A DNA stretch of 64,000 nt from Photobacterium alginatilyticum. GTDB lineage: Bacteria > Pseudomonadota > Gammaproteobacteria > Enterobacterales > Vibrionaceae. Numbering within the stretch: the stretch's first letter is position 1; every line of letters begins with the position of its first letter. Under the pieces are notes generated by a model. The model was not told where the DNA came from, did no database searches, and saw nothing but the letters and a program-made list of their open reading frames with translations. The DNA lies in contig NZ_RSEJ01000002.1 of assembly GCF_009910675.1 (NCBI RefSeq), forward strand, positions 1-64,000. The letters run 5' to 3'. Shown piece after piece: positions 21,677-34,050 of the stretch. The translations under genes were made by a program, and so were the position numbers.

Positions 21677-23848
21677 TTAGTTAAACAGCCCTTTCAGTAG
21701 CTTATCAGCCACTTTTTTCACCTCGTCATCTTCGGCCTTGTCACCAAGTAACTTCTCAAGCCCGCGCTCGACTTCCTTCTGTGCTTTCTTTTCCAGCTCA
21801 TTGTTCTGCTTCAGCAGACCGGCCAAATCCATCGAAAACTTAGGCTCGGTCCAGTTACCTTTGACATCAATCGGCACCGTCAGATCAGCCACTTCGTCCA
21901 CCTGCTTGCCGCCCTGACCTTTACTGGTCGCGACAACCGAGGTGTTCACCTTGAAGTCGATCGCTTCGCTGACAAGATTGGTATGGCCTTTACCTGCAAT
22001 ACGCAGCAGCGGAGAATCCAAATCCAGGTTCGAAGTCGAAGCCTTGCCTGAACCCAACTTGATGGTTGCTACCATTGCCGAAAAGTCGGTCTTTCTTTCT
22101 TCTTTAACATACTCAGCTCGCTTACCTTTCAACTTCGCCTTGGCTTCACGGATCATCTCAGGCACATTCACTCCGTAAATCGCTCCGTCGGCAAAATGAA
22201 TATCGACCGTACCGGCTATATTTTCACGGATACGCTTTTCGGCCAACCCGGTGCCCGCAAGGCTCATCGTAATATCACCCTTACCCGCCAATACATCGTT
22301 GTCGGCAACATCAATCATCAGTGGCTGAACCTGAACACCACGGATCTGGTTCGTCACCTTATACGTAGGTAGCTTGCCGTTGGCATTGAGGGTCGCCTGC
22401 ATTGTAATACTGCCGTCATACAGATCAGCATTAAACTGCTTAAGCTTTAGTACACCTTTGGCAACTTTCATATCTACCAGCACGTTGGCCAACTTAGCAT
22501 TCGCTGCTTTGAATTTGCCCAGCTTGACGGTACCGGCAACATCCAGCCCCTTCAATGCCGACAGATCCGGCTCTTGGTTCTTGTCTGCAGCCGGAGCCGT
22601 CTGCGGCGTGGAACCGGCTGTAGTCGTTCCCGTACCTTCGTCACCAGTTTTCTGCGTCGCTTCTTTCTTGTCTAGACCGAGGAAACTATCAAGGTCAATG
22701 TTGTCGCTGTTAATCGCAAAACGAATAACCGGAATGTCAGCCGCCTTGAACGAACCTTCACCATTGACACTGAGCTCATCAACGTCTGCCTTAAACTGCG
22801 ACAGGGTTGCCATGCCCTTGCTGACGTCATATTTCGCATCAGCATTAAGTTTTACAGCCATCTCAGGGCGAGGCAATGCCGCCCCTTTCAAGCCGGACTC
22901 CAGAGCCAACGCCTGCAGCTGAACCAAATCAAAGGCCTCGCTTAACTTCAAGCGAGTCTCGCCCTTGGCATCAAATACCAGATCAGGCACTTCACCTTTT
23001 GCAGCAAATGTCACAGCCGACCAGTCACCGGCTTTGAATTTGTCCACAGCCAGACTCAATGACTGAATATCATTGACCGGATCTTTAGCCGTAGCGGTCA
23101 GCTGCAGATTCTTCAGCTCAGCATTATTCAGTGCCGGCACGATAAATAGCTCAGTAGCACCGTTGGCGGTAAAGGCCAGCTCGCCATTTTGTCCCGCCAC
23201 ATCAAAGTCGAGCTGAGTCCACTCTCCTGGCGCAAACCGGTTCAGGGTAAGGTTCAACGCACTGATTGAGGTAAAGGTACCGGCCTGCTCATCACGAATC
23301 TCAGCACTGGCATTGACCAGTTCGACACCTTCAAGGCTGATGGTCCATGGCTGAGTGGTATCCTGAGATGATGGCGCTGGCTCAGAGGCTGTTCCTGTCT
23401 CAGACGCTGTCGCAGGCTGGCTTGGCGTAGTCTCCGCCTGCTGCTCCTGGGTCGCTGGCTGCCCGAGCCCGTCAAGGTTGCTCACACCGTCTTTGCGAGT
23501 CTGGATAAAGACACGGCCGTCTTGCAGGCTGACATGCCCTATTTCAAGATGACGGGAAAAAAGCGGGACAACGGATACCGACAGCTCGGCACTGCCCAGC
23601 TGAACCAAATTTGGCTCGGCAAAGCCTTGCGGGTTGCGAAACTCGGTCTGGCCCAGGGTAAAACCGATGCTTGGAAAGAAGCGCCAACCGATATCACCGC
23701 TGATCACCAGATCACGCCCAGTCGCCTTCTTCACCTGCTCGGTGATCAATGGCTTAAACTGATTAGGGTCAACCAGTGCCAGTAACGCACCGATCCCCAC
23801 AACGATAACAACTACAATTGCCAGTACGGCATACAAAAGCTTTTTCAT
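21677..23848 (-). CDS. asmA: AsmA family protein
   Basis: 723 aa. One N-terminal membrane helix (residues about 5-27) anchors a large periplasmic part. The N-terminal FKPLITEQVKKATGRDLVISGDIGWRFFPSIG segment and the C-terminal AsmA domain (residues about 500-700, with GKGDITMSLAGTG and SKGQGGKQVDEVADLTVPIDVKG) are typical. AsmA-like proteins are thought to help move phospholipid between the inner and outer membranes. Low-complexity Thr/Gln/Ala stretches lie at about 135-165 and 395-425. The start ATG at 23848 has GAGGA five to six bases upstream. It lies next to udk, as in other enterics and vibrios. Confidence 0.9.
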   Translation of the reverse strand: MKKLLYAVLAIVVVIVVGIGALLALVDPNQFKPLITEQVKKATGRDLVISGDIGWRFFPSIGFTLGQTEFRNPQGFAEPNLVQLGSAELSVSVVPLFSRHLEIGHVSLQDGRVFIQTRKDGVSNLDGLGQPATQEQQAETTPSQPATASETGTASEPAPSSQDTTQPWTISLEGVELVNASAEIRDEQAGTFTSISALNLTLNRFAPGEWTQLDFDVAGQNGELAFTANGATELFIVPALNNAELKNLQLTATAKDPVNDIQSLSLAVDKFKAGDWSAVTFAAKGEVPDLVFDAKGETRLKLSEAFDLVQLQALALESGLKGAALPRPEMAVKLNADAKYDVSKGMATLSQFKADVDELSVNGEGSFKAADIPVIRFAINSDNIDLDSFLGLDKKEATQKTGDEGTGTTTAGSTPQTAPAADKNQEPDLSALKGLDVAGTVKLGKFKAANAKLANVLVDMKVAKGVLKLKQFNADLYDGSITMQATLNANGKLPTYKVTNQIRGVQVQPLMIDVADNDVLAGKGDITMSLAGTGLAEKRIRENIAGTVDIHFADGAIYGVNVPEMIREAKAKLKGKRAEYVKEERKTDFSAMVATIKLGSGKASTSNLDLDSPLLRIAGKGHTNLVSEAIDFKVNTSVVATSKGQGGKQVDEVADLTVPIDVKGNWTEPKFSMDLAGLLKQNNELEKKAQKEVERGLEKLLGDKAEDDEVKKVADKLLKGLFN

Positions 23849-24000
23849 CGTGTCCTCGTGTTATCCGTCCACTCTAAATAAGGTTACAAGCCTGTGGGTA
23901 TTTCCAGAGCCCGTTCCTGATATATCCAAGCAGTCATTTGAAGTAACTTGGCTATACGACAGCAAATAGATGTATTAGTTTTTAATTATCTGTTATTAGA

Positions 24001-24033
24001 GCAAAAAAATAGGCAGCCGTTAAGGCTGCCTAT
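24001..24033 (-). terminator. Terminator of udk
   Basis: The stem ATAGGCAGCC/GGCTGCCTAT has a five-base loop and is followed on the minus strand by ATTTTTTTGC. Confidence 0.88.
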
Positions 24034-24085
24034 CAAATATTGTCATTTCCAATCAAGGCAGGCGCTGCCTGCCTCATTGCCAATG

Positions 24086-24730
24086 CTACGATTTCAGCAA
24101 TCGAGCAATATGTGCCTTAAGCACGTCGATGGCAATGCGGTTTTTACCACCGCGTGGAACGATAATATCAGCGTACTGTTTAGACGGCTCAATAAACTGC
24201 ATGAACATAGGGCGTACCGTCTTTTGGTACTGCTCAAGTACCGACTCCATCGTACGATCACGTTCAGCAACATCACGCTGAAGACGACGTAGCAGACAGA
24301 TATCAAGCGGTGTATCCATAAAGACACTCGCATGCATGATTTCGCGCAGACGCGGATCGGTCAGCAGCAAGATACCTTCCAGAATGATCACCTTCTTGGG
24401 TGTCATTGGTGTGGTTTCTTCCATGCGGGTGTGCTCGCTGTAGCTATACTGCGGAACTTCTACCGCATTACCTTCAACCAGCATCTGCAAGTGGTCACAA
24501 AGCAAGTCATGATCCAAGGCATTCGGGTGATCGTAATTAGTCTTGACCCGCTCTTCCATGGTCAGGTGACTTTGATCGTTATAGTAACAATCTTCCGTGA
24601 TAACACCGATCTGATGATCGCCGACTTTTTCTTTTAGCTCTTTATAAACTGTGCTGGCAATCAGACTTTTACCGGACGCAGAAGCGCCTGCGATACCGAT
24701 AATGACGCATTGGTGTGAGTTTTCAGACAT
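24086..24730 (-). CDS. udk: Uridine kinase
   Basis: 214 aa. Phosphorylates uridine and cytidine in pyrimidine salvage in the cytoplasm. The P-loop GASASGKS is near residues 15-22. The start [17 protein letters not shown] aligns closely with E. coli Udk, so ATG at 24730 is chosen; a GTG at 24742 is also open but has its AGG immediately next to it. Length equals the E. coli enzyme (213 aa) within one residue. It is followed by a strong terminator and precedes asmA in the same direction. Confidence 0.94.
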   Translation of the reverse strand: MSENSHQCVIIGIAGASASGKSLIASTVYKELKEKVGDHQIGVITEDCYYNDQSHLTMEERVKTNYDHPNALDHDLLCDHLQMLVEGNAVEVPQYSYSEHTRMEETTPMTPKKVIILEGILLLTDPRLREIMHASVFMDTPLDICLLRRLQRDVAERDRTMESVLEQYQKTVRPMFMQFIEPSKQYADIIVPRGGKNRIAIDVLKAHIARLLKS

Positions 24731-24935
24731 ATCAGAAAGCACCTGTAAGACAACGTAGCGAGGTGGAAATACTCATTTAAACAACTATCTGCTTTTACAT
24801 CGAAAACCAGATAATTGTGCGAATAGGTATAATTAAACCGCCTGATTATATGGATTTGTACGGCCAGATGCCAGCAAAAATGCGACACCTGGCACGATTA
24901 ACTACAAAGTTTACATAATTGTTGCAATAAAAGGA

Positions 24936-26027
24936 TTACATTGTGCGTATTGTTATCTGCTCGGCGATCGGCTCTCCCTGCCAGAACAAACGGCTAGCCA
25001 CCTGACCCGCCAGGTCGATATAGGCCGCAGCCTGCTCCGAATCAGGCGACGAGGCAACCGTCGGCTTGCCGCTGTCGATATCTTCCCGGATCTTGATATG
25101 CAGCGGCAGCTGCGCCAGCAACGGAACAGAATAGTCTTTCGCCATACGCTCGGCACCACCAGTACCGAAAATCGGTTCATGGTGGCCACAGTTACTGCAA
25201 ATGTGGTAGCTCATGTTTTCGACAACACCGACCACTGGCACGTTGACCTTCTCAAACATGTTGATCCCTTTGATGGCATCGGCCAACGCCAAATCCTGCG
25301 GTGTCGTAATCACCACGGCGCCGGTAACCGGGATCTGCTGGGCCAGCGTAAGTTGAATATCGCCGGTGCCCGGTGGCATATCGACGACCAAATAATCCAG
25401 GTCCGGCCACCAGGTTTCGGTAATAATCTGGGTCAGCGCCTTGGAAGCCATAGGTCCGCGCCAAATCGTCGCGCTGTCAGCCGGCACCAGGTAGCCCACC
25501 GAGTTGGTGAACAATCCACACGACTCTATCGGCAACATCATCTTGCCGTCGGGTGATTGTGGCTTCTCATCCACGGTTCCCAGCATCATAGGCACCGACG
25601 GACCGTAGATATCGGCATCGAGCAAGCCCACTTTTGCACCTTGCTTCTCCAGCCCCAATGCCAGGTTAACCGCGGTTGTCGATTTACCCACCCCACCCTT
25701 GGCCGAGCTGACCACAATAATATTCTTTACCCCACGCAGCGGTGTTTTTTCGCCGGTTGCCAGAGGCGCAACCCGGGTCGTTACGGCAAACGTCATACTC
25801 TGGGCAACATGATGAAGCTGCTGCTGGGTAATAATCCAATGCTCTAGCAGCTCTATCACCGAGTTGGCGGCAAACGGCAGCGTGATCGACACTACGCCCT
25901 GAGCCGAAACCGACACAACATTTGGCGTGTCGGCCCACTCATGATGCAGCCATGGATGCTCGAACTGATTCAGCCAACGGCAGATATCAGCCACACTCTC
26001 AAATCGGATCATTGAATCACTACTCAT
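24936..26027 (-). CDS. apbC: Iron-sulfur cluster carrier protein Mrp/ApbC
   Basis: 363 aa P-loop NTPase that binds and transfers Fe-S clusters. The deviant Walker A KGGVGKST is at about residue 107-114. Other signature segments are DADIYGPSVPMMLG, MPPGTGDIQLTL and the C-terminal cluster-binding CxxC motif in HICSNCGHHEPIFG. An N-terminal domain of about 90 residues (MIRFESVADICRWLNQFEHPW) is as in vibrio ApbC. The ATG at 26027 is chosen for length and for GGAG upstream, though the spacing is long; an ATG at 26063 would add 12 residues. It is divergent from metG, the same arrangement as mrp-metG in E. coli. Confidence 0.92.
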   Translation of the reverse strand: MSSDSMIRFESVADICRWLNQFEHPWLHHEWADTPNVVSVSAQGVVSITLPFAANSVIELLEHWIITQQQLHHVAQSMTFAVTTRVAPLATGEKTPLRGVKNIIVVSSAKGGVGKSTTAVNLALGLEKQGAKVGLLDADIYGPSVPMMLGTVDEKPQSPDGKMMLPIESCGLFTNSVGYLVPADSATIWRGPMASKALTQIITETWWPDLDYLVVDMPPGTGDIQLTLAQQIPVTGAVVITTPQDLALADAIKGINMFEKVNVPVVGVVENMSYHICSNCGHHEPIFGTGGAERMAKDYSVPLLAQLPLHIKIREDIDSGKPTVASSPDSEQAAAYIDLAGQVASRLFWQGEPIAEQITIRTM

Positions 26028-26193
26028 CGTTTTTAGCGCTCCATTATGGTTGTTCCCATCCATCGTACCACCAAAGCCTATTTATCGCCGCTATTTAGCG
26101 TGATTATCACTGGATGACGCTAGGCAATACGCTGTCCATCAGGTACTATTTGAGGCTACATTTTTTTACCCATCATGAGCGAAATAAGTAATT

Positions 26194-28245
26194 ATGGCTG
26201 CAAATCCAAGAAAAATTCTGGTGACCTGCGCCCTACCGTACGCTAACGGTTCTATCCACTTGGGACACATGCTTGAGCATGTGCAAGCGGATATCTGGGT
26301 GCGCTATCAGCGCCTTCGCGGCAACGAAGTTCATTTCATCTGTGCAGACGATGCACACGGCACTCCAATCATGCTTAAGGCCCAGCAGATGGGTATGGAA
26401 CCTGAGCAGATGATTGCCGAAGTGAGCAAAGAGCACCAGGCCGACTTTGCTGGCTTCGATATTAGCTTTGACAACTACCACAGCACACATTCCGACGAGA
26501 ACCGTGAGCTGGCGTCGTTCGTTTACACTCAGCTAAAAGAGAAAGGCTTTATTACCAGCCGTACTATCTCTCAGCTATTCGACCCTGAAAAAGAAATGTT
26601 CCTGCCAGATCGCTTCGTAAAAGGAACCTGCCCGAAATGTAAGGCGGAAGACCAATACGGCGATAACTGTGACAACTGTGGCGAGACTTACAGCCCAACA
26701 GACCTTATTGAACCAAAATCTGCTGTTTCCGGCGCGACACCGGTAATGAAGGATTCCGAGCACTTCTTCTTTGACCTGCCTCAGTTCGAAGGCATGCTGC
26801 AAGAGTGGACCAAATCAGGTGCACTGCAAGACGAAACCGCCAACAAAATGCAGGAATGGTTCGAGTCTGGCCTTCAGCAATGGGATATCTCGCGTGATGC
26901 GCCGTACTTCGGCTTCGAGATCCCGGGTGAAACAGGCAAGTACTTCTACGTATGGCTGGATGCACCAATCGGCTACATGGGCTCATTTAAGAACCTGTGT
27001 GACAAGCGTGACGACCTGAACTTCGATGAATTCTGGAACAAGGACAGCTCAACCGAGCTTTACCACTTCATCGGTAAAGACATTGTCTACTTCCACAGCC
27101 TGTTCTGGCCTGCGATGCTTGACGGTGCCGGTCTGCGCAAACCAAACAATGTCTTCGTTCATGGCTACGTTACTGTAAACGGCGCGAAGATGTCGAAGTC
27201 TAAGGGTACCTTTATTAAAGCGGGTACTTATCTGGAGCATCTGGATCCAGAATGCCTGCGTTACTACTACGCGGCCAAGCTGAACAACCGTATCGACGAT
27301 CTGGATCTTAACCTCGAAGATTTCACCCAGCGCGTGAACAGCGATGTCGTGAACAAGATTGTCAACCTGGCATCACGTAATGCCGGTTTCATTGCCAAGC
27401 GCTTCGAAGGCAAGCTGTCAGACAGTTTTGCCGAGCCTGAGCTATATGCCGAGTTTGTTGCCGCCTCTGATCGCATCGCTGAGCTTTACGAGAACCGTGA
27501 ATACAGCCGTGCAATCCGCGAAATCACGGCACTGGCAGACAAGGCCAACCAGTACGTTGACGAAAAAGCCCCTTGGGTCGTTGCCAAGCAGGAAGGCAAA
27601 GATCAGGAGCTGCAGGAAATCTGTTCTGTCGGCATTAACCTGTTCCGCGTACTGATGACCTACCTGAAGCCTGTTATGCCTCAGCTTGCTGAGCGCACAG
27701 AGGGCTTCCTGAACGAGACCCTGACCTGGGAAGGTATTGCCCAGCCGCTGACTGGCCACGAAGTGACTAAGTTCAAGGCGCTGTTCAACCGCATCGATGC
27801 CAAGAAAGTTGAAGCTATGGTTGAATCTTCAAAAGAAGATGCCGCAGCAGAAATGGCAGCTAAAGAGAAAGCAGAAGCGGCGAAGACAGAAACTGAGCTA
27901 AGTAAAGAACCAATCGCAGACGAAATCGAGTTCGATGACTTTGCTAAAGTGGATCTTCGCATTGCGAAAATCGTGTCTTGCGAATCTGTGCCTAAAGCCA
28001 ACAAGCTACTTAAGCTTGAGCTAGACCTAGGTGGCGAGACTCGTCAAGTATTCGCAGGTATCAAGTCGGCCTACAGCCCTGAAGACCTAATTGGCAAGCA
28101 CACTGTAATGGTGGCTAACCTCAAGCCGCGTAAGATGAAATTCGGCATGTCTGAAGGTATGGTACTGGCAGCGGGCCCTGGTGGTGAAGATCTTTGGATC
28201 CTTGAGCCACACGAAGGTGCGCAGCCTGGTATGCGTGTGATGTAA
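26194..28245 (+). CDS. metG: Methionyl-tRNA synthetase
   Basis: 683 aa class I aminoacyl-tRNA synthetase that charges tRNA-Met in the cytoplasm. The HIGH-type motif is SIHLGHML near residue 20-27. A zinc knuckle CPKC...CDNC lies at about 145-162. KMSKSKGTF comes near residue 333. The C-terminal tRNA-binding (EMAP-like) domain starts at about residue 580 ([16 protein letters not shown]). Length matches E. coli MetG (677 aa). The ribosome binding site of ATG 26194 is weak. It is monocistronic with terminator 28272-28296. Confidence 0.96.
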   Translation: MAANPRKILVTCALPYANGSIHLGHMLEHVQADIWVRYQRLRGNEVHFICADDAHGTPIMLKAQQMGMEPEQMIAEVSKEHQADFAGFDISFDNYHSTHSDENRELASFVYTQLKEKGFITSRTISQLFDPEKEMFLPDRFVKGTCPKCKAEDQYGDNCDNCGETYSPTDLIEPKSAVSGATPVMKDSEHFFFDLPQFEGMLQEWTKSGALQDETANKMQEWFESGLQQWDISRDAPYFGFEIPGETGKYFYVWLDAPIGYMGSFKNLCDKRDDLNFDEFWNKDSSTELYHFIGKDIVYFHSLFWPAMLDGAGLRKPNNVFVHGYVTVNGAKMSKSKGTFIKAGTYLEHLDPECLRYYYAAKLNNRIDDLDLNLEDFTQRVNSDVVNKIVNLASRNAGFIAKRFEGKLSDSFAEPELYAEFVAASDRIAELYENREYSRAIREITALADKANQYVDEKAPWVVAKQEGKDQELQEICSVGINLFRVLMTYLKPVMPQLAERTEGFLNETLTWEGIAQPLTGHEVTKFKALFNRIDAKKVEAMVESSKEDAAAEMAAKEKAEAAKTETELSKEPIADEIEFDDFAKVDLRIAKIVSCESVPKANKLLKLELDLGGETRQVFAGIKSAYSPEDLIGKHTVMVANLKPRKMKFGMSEGMVLAAGPGGEDLWILEPHEGAQPGMRVM

Positions 28246-28271
28246 TTTTTATGCACAATTAACGCAATAAT

Positions 28272-28296
28272 AAAGGAGCTTCGGCTCCTTTTTTTA
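28272..28296 (+). terminator. Terminator of metG
   Basis: The stem AAAGGAGC/GCTCCTTT has a stable TTCG tetraloop and is followed by TTTTTATT. Confidence 0.9.
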
Positions 28297-28735
28297 TTCC
28301 GCGCGCAATGGTCGGGAACCACTGGCTAATTGTTTCCAACTCACTGATTATCTGTAGATATTCTAAATTTATTAACCTTATCATTACCTACCAAACTGCA
28401 GACAGCTTCATAGGATATTTTCTCGGCAAAAGCAGATGTTAACGACTATTTTTATCATGATGATAAATTTCGCTTTTATTCGGTATAAACGCCACTGAAA
28501 TTCGCTATTACCGATGAAGCAGCACAAAAACTGTATATATATCAACCGATAGGTTAATATTTGGTTAAATTTAATGTTTTCGGAATACCATTCTGCATCA
28601 GAAAGTGTGATCTGAAACATACCTTTGAATTTTGCACAGCATTTTACTTCGCTTTAACACCTAAACTGCTGTTAACCTGCTCCGCGCTCTGGTGAATGAT
28701 TTACAGAGTGAATAATTATAAGGAGTGTTCATTTC
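28297..28735. other. AT-rich 440-base spacer upstream of the symporter
   Basis: No convincing gene was found. A 70-codon minus-strand frame at 28408-28620 has no good ribosome binding site and no recognisable product. The stretch probably holds the promoter and regulatory sites of the downstream symporter. Confidence 0.5.
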
Positions 28736-30058
28736 ATGCCAACACAAAAAAAGAAAATGTCCCTGACTGGTCGAGTAATTCTCGGCATGCTGCTGGGCAT
28801 CTTGACAGGATTCGCTATTCGCTCCCTTTTTGCTGAGACTTCATTTGTACACGAATATCTAGTGAATGGCCTGTTTGACGTTGGTGGTGCGATCTTCATT
28901 GCTAGCTTAAAAATGCTGGTTGTACCTTTAGTATTTGTTTCTTTGGTTTGTGGTACCAGTACGCTGAACGATATCAGCACGCTAGGTCGCCTCGGGGGCA
29001 AAACCTTGTTGTTCTATCTAACAACAACGGCGATTGCCATCACCCTTGCACTGACCATGGGTAACCTGTTCCAGCCGGGAGCCGGTGCCGATCTTTCTGC
29101 CGCAACAACATTTGCAGCCAAAGAAGCCCCTTCATTGGGTGATGTCATCATCGGAATGTTCCCGACGAACCCAATCAACTCTATGGCTCAAGGCAATACA
29201 CTTCAAATTATCGTGTTTGCTATTCTGTTCGGTATTGCCATTAGTGCTGCCGGCAAGCCAGGTGAGCGTATTGCTGCTGTCTTTGCCGATCTTAACGAAG
29301 TCATCATGAAGCTGGTCGCGCTGCTAATGCATATTGCGCCTTACGGTGTCTTCTTCCTAATGGCGAAACTGTTCACAGGAATCGGCCTTGATGCCATCTA
29401 CAACCTGTTTGGCTACTTCGTGGTCCTAACTTGTACCCTGTTGATTCACGGTCTGGTTGTATACAGCACAATGCTGAAGGTATTCACCGGTTTGAGCCCG
29501 AAGACATTCTTGAAAAAGATGGAAGATGCAATCATGTTTGCCTTCTCCACGGCTTCGTCAAACGCAACCATTCCGGTAACGATGGAAACAGCGACCAAAC
29601 GTCTTGGTGCTTCTAACCGTATCGCTTCGTTTACCGTACCACTAGGTGCAACCATCAACATGGATGGCACTGCAATCATGCAGGGTGTTGCGACAGCGTT
29701 CATTGCTCAGGCTTTCAACATTGACCTGACAATGGGTGACTACATGGCAGTCATCGTTACAGCAACACTTGCCTCTATCGGTACAGCTGGTGTTCCGGGC
29801 GTCGGCCTGATCATGCTGGCAATGGTACTGAGCCAGGTAGGCCTGCCAGTTGAAGGTATCGCGATTATCATGGGTGTCGATCGACTACTTGATATGATCC
29901 GTACTGCCGTCAACATCACTGGTGACAGTGCGGTAACCTGTATTGTGGCCAAGTCTGAAGGTGAGCTGGATGTTAATCGATTCAATGACCCGGCAGCAGG
30001 CGAGAAAGATGAAGAAGTCCATCTTCACCCGCAAGCCAAAACAGCCAGCTTCGACTAA
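28736..30058 (+). CDS. Dicarboxylate/amino acid:cation (DAACS) symporter, GltP/DctA family
   Basis: 440 aa inner-membrane carrier that uses sodium or proton gradients to import glutamate, aspartate or C4-dicarboxylates. The substrate-binding signatures are AFSTASSNATIPVTMET (hairpin 1), PLGATINMDGTAIMQGV (with the NMDGT sodium-site motif) and GVPGVGLIML (hairpin 2). The final helix DRLLDMIRTAVNITGDSAVTCIVA carries the conserved Asp and Asn residues. ATG at 28736 has AAGGAG about 11 bases upstream. It is a single gene with terminator 30100-30123. Exact substrate cannot be told. Confidence 0.93.
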   Translation: MPTQKKKMSLTGRVILGMLLGILTGFAIRSLFAETSFVHEYLVNGLFDVGGAIFIASLKMLVVPLVFVSLVCGTSTLNDISTLGRLGGKTLLFYLTTTAIAITLALTMGNLFQPGAGADLSAATTFAAKEAPSLGDVIIGMFPTNPINSMAQGNTLQIIVFAILFGIAISAAGKPGERIAAVFADLNEVIMKLVALLMHIAPYGVFFLMAKLFTGIGLDAIYNLFGYFVVLTCTLLIHGLVVYSTMLKVFTGLSPKTFLKKMEDAIMFAFSTASSNATIPVTMETATKRLGASNRIASFTVPLGATINMDGTAIMQGVATAFIAQAFNIDLTMGDYMAVIVTATLASIGTAGVPGVGLIMLAMVLSQVGLPVEGIAIIMGVDRLLDMIRTAVNITGDSAVTCIVAKSEGELDVNRFNDPAAGEKDEEVHLHPQAKTASFD

Positions 30059-30099
30059 CAGTCAACGCTGACTATAGCGGCAACATAGCAAATCCCATT

Positions 30100-30123
30100 A
30101 AAAGCCCCGCAAGGGGCTTTTTT
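30100..30123 (+). terminator. Terminator of the DAACS symporter
   Basis: The stem AAAGCCCC/GGGGCTTT has a four-base loop, followed by further T residues. Confidence 0.9.
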
Positions 30124-30295
30124 GCACCATTAGGAAACATACTTGCCCCATCAACGCCCAAGGTTGTGATCTTGATAAACAATCAAACGGTAACTAGCTG
30201 ATAAATATTAAAAAATAAACCATGCCGACAGATTATTCAACGGCACACTTATTGCGTTATTCCCTCTATGAAGCACCATTGATGCTGGAGGGAAA

Positions 30296-31186
30296 ATGCT
30301 TATCATGTCATTGATTATTGGAGTTGTGTTTAGTCTCGGCTATTACACCTACCATGTAAGGCAGAGCAATTCACTGCTGCAAAACCGCTTTAACCAGGTG
30401 ATCGGCCTACGCCAGCTTATTCATCTGTTACGCTTTCACCGTCGACAGACTCACCAGTTGCTGAGTAGCAGCGGGACTTTCCTTGGAAAGGAGCAACCTT
30501 TAAACGAATCACTGGCAATCCAGAGCCTGCTTCGGACTCTAATCAGCCAGGCTGAGCACTCGCAAAAGCCCATGTACCGGATATTAATGAAGCGCATTAC
30601 ATCATTACTGGACGAGTGGCCGCGGTACTCTTTACAGCGAAATCAAGCCGTTCACGGCAAGGCTATCCGTCATGTCCTGTACCTGATTGATGACACCATC
30701 ACCCAGAGCCTGCTGGCTGCTGACAAAGAACATGTCTTTCAACAATACCAGTCGACCTGGCCTGTCACTCTAAACGCTATCGACAGTTTGAGCCGTTTTC
30801 GCCACACTATTCACAGCTATCATCCGAACAGTACGGCGATAAAGCGCGAACTCGGTTTACATACCCAGATCCTGCGCCGACGTCTCGGCCAGATGACAGT
30901 TAGAAGCAGCAACCCTGCTCCGCCACTCATCATTGAGGCACTGTTTGAGCAATTCGACAAGATTGACCTGGACAACCCGGACCCGGGTCTGGTCAAAGAG
31001 CAGCTTTATCATTTTTCTCTGCAGGTCTCTGAGGCAATCTTCAACCTATTCGATCTGGTTCTCGGTGATATCGGCAAAGAAGTCTCGATCAGGCTTCCCG
31101 AACTCCCTGTCGATGCCAGCAATGTAGTCAAGCTACCTAAGCCTGTTCAGGCTGCTGACAGTTCAAAACAAAAAAACCCAGCCTAG
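30296..31186 (+). CDS. Membrane-anchored protein of unknown function
   Basis: 296 aa, not recognised. One N-terminal helix (IMSLIIGVVFSLGYY, residues 3-17) acts as anchor or signal. The rest is helical and rich in Arg, His, Leu and Gln, with segments such as LRQLIHLLRFHRRQTHQLL at about 40-58. That part faintly recalls nitrate/nitrite-sensing (NIT) domains, but I could not support the link further. No kinase, HAMP or GGDEF domain follows, and the tail is low-complexity (VKLPKPVQAADSSKQ). ATG at 30296 has GGAGGG four bases upstream. Its stop codon lies inside a terminator hairpin shared with serS. Confidence 0.72.
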   Translation: MLIMSLIIGVVFSLGYYTYHVRQSNSLLQNRFNQVIGLRQLIHLLRFHRRQTHQLLSSSGTFLGKEQPLNESLAIQSLLRTLISQAEHSQKPMYRILMKRITSLLDEWPRYSLQRNQAVHGKAIRHVLYLIDDTITQSLLAADKEHVFQQYQSTWPVTLNAIDSLSRFRHTIHSYHPNSTAIKRELGLHTQILRRRLGQMTVRSSNPAPPLIIEALFEQFDKIDLDNPDPGLVKEQLYHFSLQVSEAIFNLFDLVLGDIGKEVSIRLPELPVDASNVVKLPKPVQAADSSKQKNPA

Positions 31187-31198
31187 GCTGGGTTTTTA
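31171..31198. terminator. Bidirectional terminator between the unknown protein and serS
   Basis: The palindrome AAAACCCAGCC/GGCTGGGTTTT is flanked by A and T runs. It covers the stop codon of the plus-strand gene. Confidence 0.85.
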
Positions 31199-31215
31199 TT
31201 AAACAAAAGCGGCAA

Positions 31216-32523
<1,308 letters not shown>

Positions 32524-32634
32524 TTAATATTCTGAAATGCACGTTATTTAGACAATTCTTGTCAAAATAATCTTAGGTTTACGAAACGCCAGTCAATCTG
32601 ACGTCAATAGTTCAACGATACCCAAAAAGCCTTA

Positions 32635-33975
32635 TTATTGGTAGCGCTTTAATGCGCTTTTTGCATCTAAAGAAGCAAGATAATCCAACTTTTCGGTAAT
32701 TTTAGTTTCCAAACCGCGATTTGTTGGGTGATAGTAGCGTGTACCTTCCATTTCCGGCGGGAAGTAACACTCACCGGCCGCATAGGCACCCGGCTCATCA
32801 TGGGCATAACGGTATTCGGCACCATAGCCCAGATCCTTCATTAGTCGCGTAGGGGCATTACGCAAATGATTGGGGACCTCGTAGTCAGGATGGTTCATCG
32901 CATCCGCCTTCGCCTGCTTGAATGCTGTATAGACTGCATTGCTTTTCGGTGCACTGGCAAGGTAGATAATTGCCTGCGCAATGGCACGCTCCCCTTCGTA
33001 AGCGCCAACCCGGGTAAAACAGTCCCAGGCCGAAATAGCCACCTGCATCGCCCGCGGATCGGCATTACCAATATCCTCGGAAGCAATTGCCAGCAGGCGA
33101 CGAGCCACGTAAAGCGGATCGCAACCAGCCTGCAGCATACGGGCAAACCAATACAGGGCACCGTCAGGACTCGAACCGCGGATCGACTTATGTACCGCAG
33201 AAATCATGTCATACCAAAGGTCGCCTTTATTGTCGAAACGGGCTATTTTTTCGCCTGCAACTTCTGCAAGCAGCGACAGGGTGATCGGCTTGATGCCTTT
33301 TTCGTTCTCTTCTGCCATGTCGATGAGCTGCTCAAGATAGTTCAGTGACATACGCGCATCACCACATACCAGATCAGCCAATCTTTCTTTCACATCATCG
33401 ACAAATTCAAGGTTGGTATCGCTGATCCCGCGTTCAGTATCCGTCAGGGCCTGCTCGATAACCTCGAGAATATCTGTCGACTCCAGCGACTTGAGCTTGT
33501 AGACACGGGCCCGTGACAACAGTGCGTTGTTGAGCTCAAACGACGGATTCTCTGTCGTTGCACCGATAAACGTCACGGTGCCATCTTCAATATGCGGCAA
33601 AAACGCATCTTGCTGACTTTTATTGAAACGGTGCACCTCGTCGACAAACAAGATAGTCCGTCGCCCGGCCATTTTGTTATCGCGGGCTTTGTCGATGGCG
33701 GCCCGGATATCTTTCACCCCGGAGGTAACGGCCGACACACGCTCAACTTCAGCATTGGCATAATTAGCAGCCACTTCGGCCAATGTCGTCTTGCCTGTCC
33801 CCGGCGGCCCCCAGAGGATCATCGAATGAAGGTGACCAGCTTCAAGCGCACGCCTGAGTGGCTTTCCCTCGCCCAGAATATGGCGCTGGCCGATATATTC
33901 CTCAACCTTACGCGGCCGCATACGTGCAGCCAGCGGGCGGAAATCTGACGAGAAATCGAGGCTGAAGTTATTCAA
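32635..33975 (-). CDS. rarA: Replication-associated recombination protein A (MgsA/RarA)
   Basis: 446 aa AAA+ ATPase that acts on stalled replication forks and interacts with SSB. Walker A is GPPGTGKTT at about residue 56-64, Walker B is [10 protein letters not shown], and the sensor region [12 protein letters not shown] follows. The C-terminal half has the tetramerisation domain ([15 protein letters not shown]). The start is TTG at 33975 with AAGGAG eight bases upstream; this gives an N-terminus [19 protein letters not shown] matching E. coli RarA. No ATG nearby fits. Length matches E. coli (447 aa). Confidence 0.95.
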   Translation of the reverse strand: MNNFSLDFSSDFRPLAARMRPRKVEEYIGQRHILGEGKPLRRALEAGHLHSMILWGPPGTGKTTLAEVAANYANAEVERVSAVTSGVKDIRAAIDKARDNKMAGRRTILFVDEVHRFNKSQQDAFLPHIEDGTVTFIGATTENPSFELNNALLSRARVYKLKSLESTDILEVIEQALTDTERGISDTNLEFVDDVKERLADLVCGDARMSLNYLEQLIDMAEENEKGIKPITLSLLAEVAGEKIARFDNKGDLWYDMISAVHKSIRGSSPDGALYWFARMLQAGCDPLYVARRLLAIASEDIGNADPRAMQVAISAWDCFTRVGAYEGERAIAQAIIYLASAPKSNAVYTAFKQAKADAMNHPDYEVPNHLRNAPTRLMKDLGYGAEYRYAHDEPGAYAAGECYFPPEMEGTRYYHPTNRGLETKITEKLDYLASLDAKSALKRYQ

Positions 33976-34050
33976 AATAACAGCTCCTTAAAACGAAATT
34001 AGGCGGCACAAGGGTGCCACCTAAGAAAAGTGCGAACGGCAGTTCCGGCG

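Noticed and set aside
28408..28620. 70-codon minus-strand ORF upstream of the DAACS symporter
   Set aside because: It lies in AT-rich spacer with no good ribosome binding site and no recognisable product.
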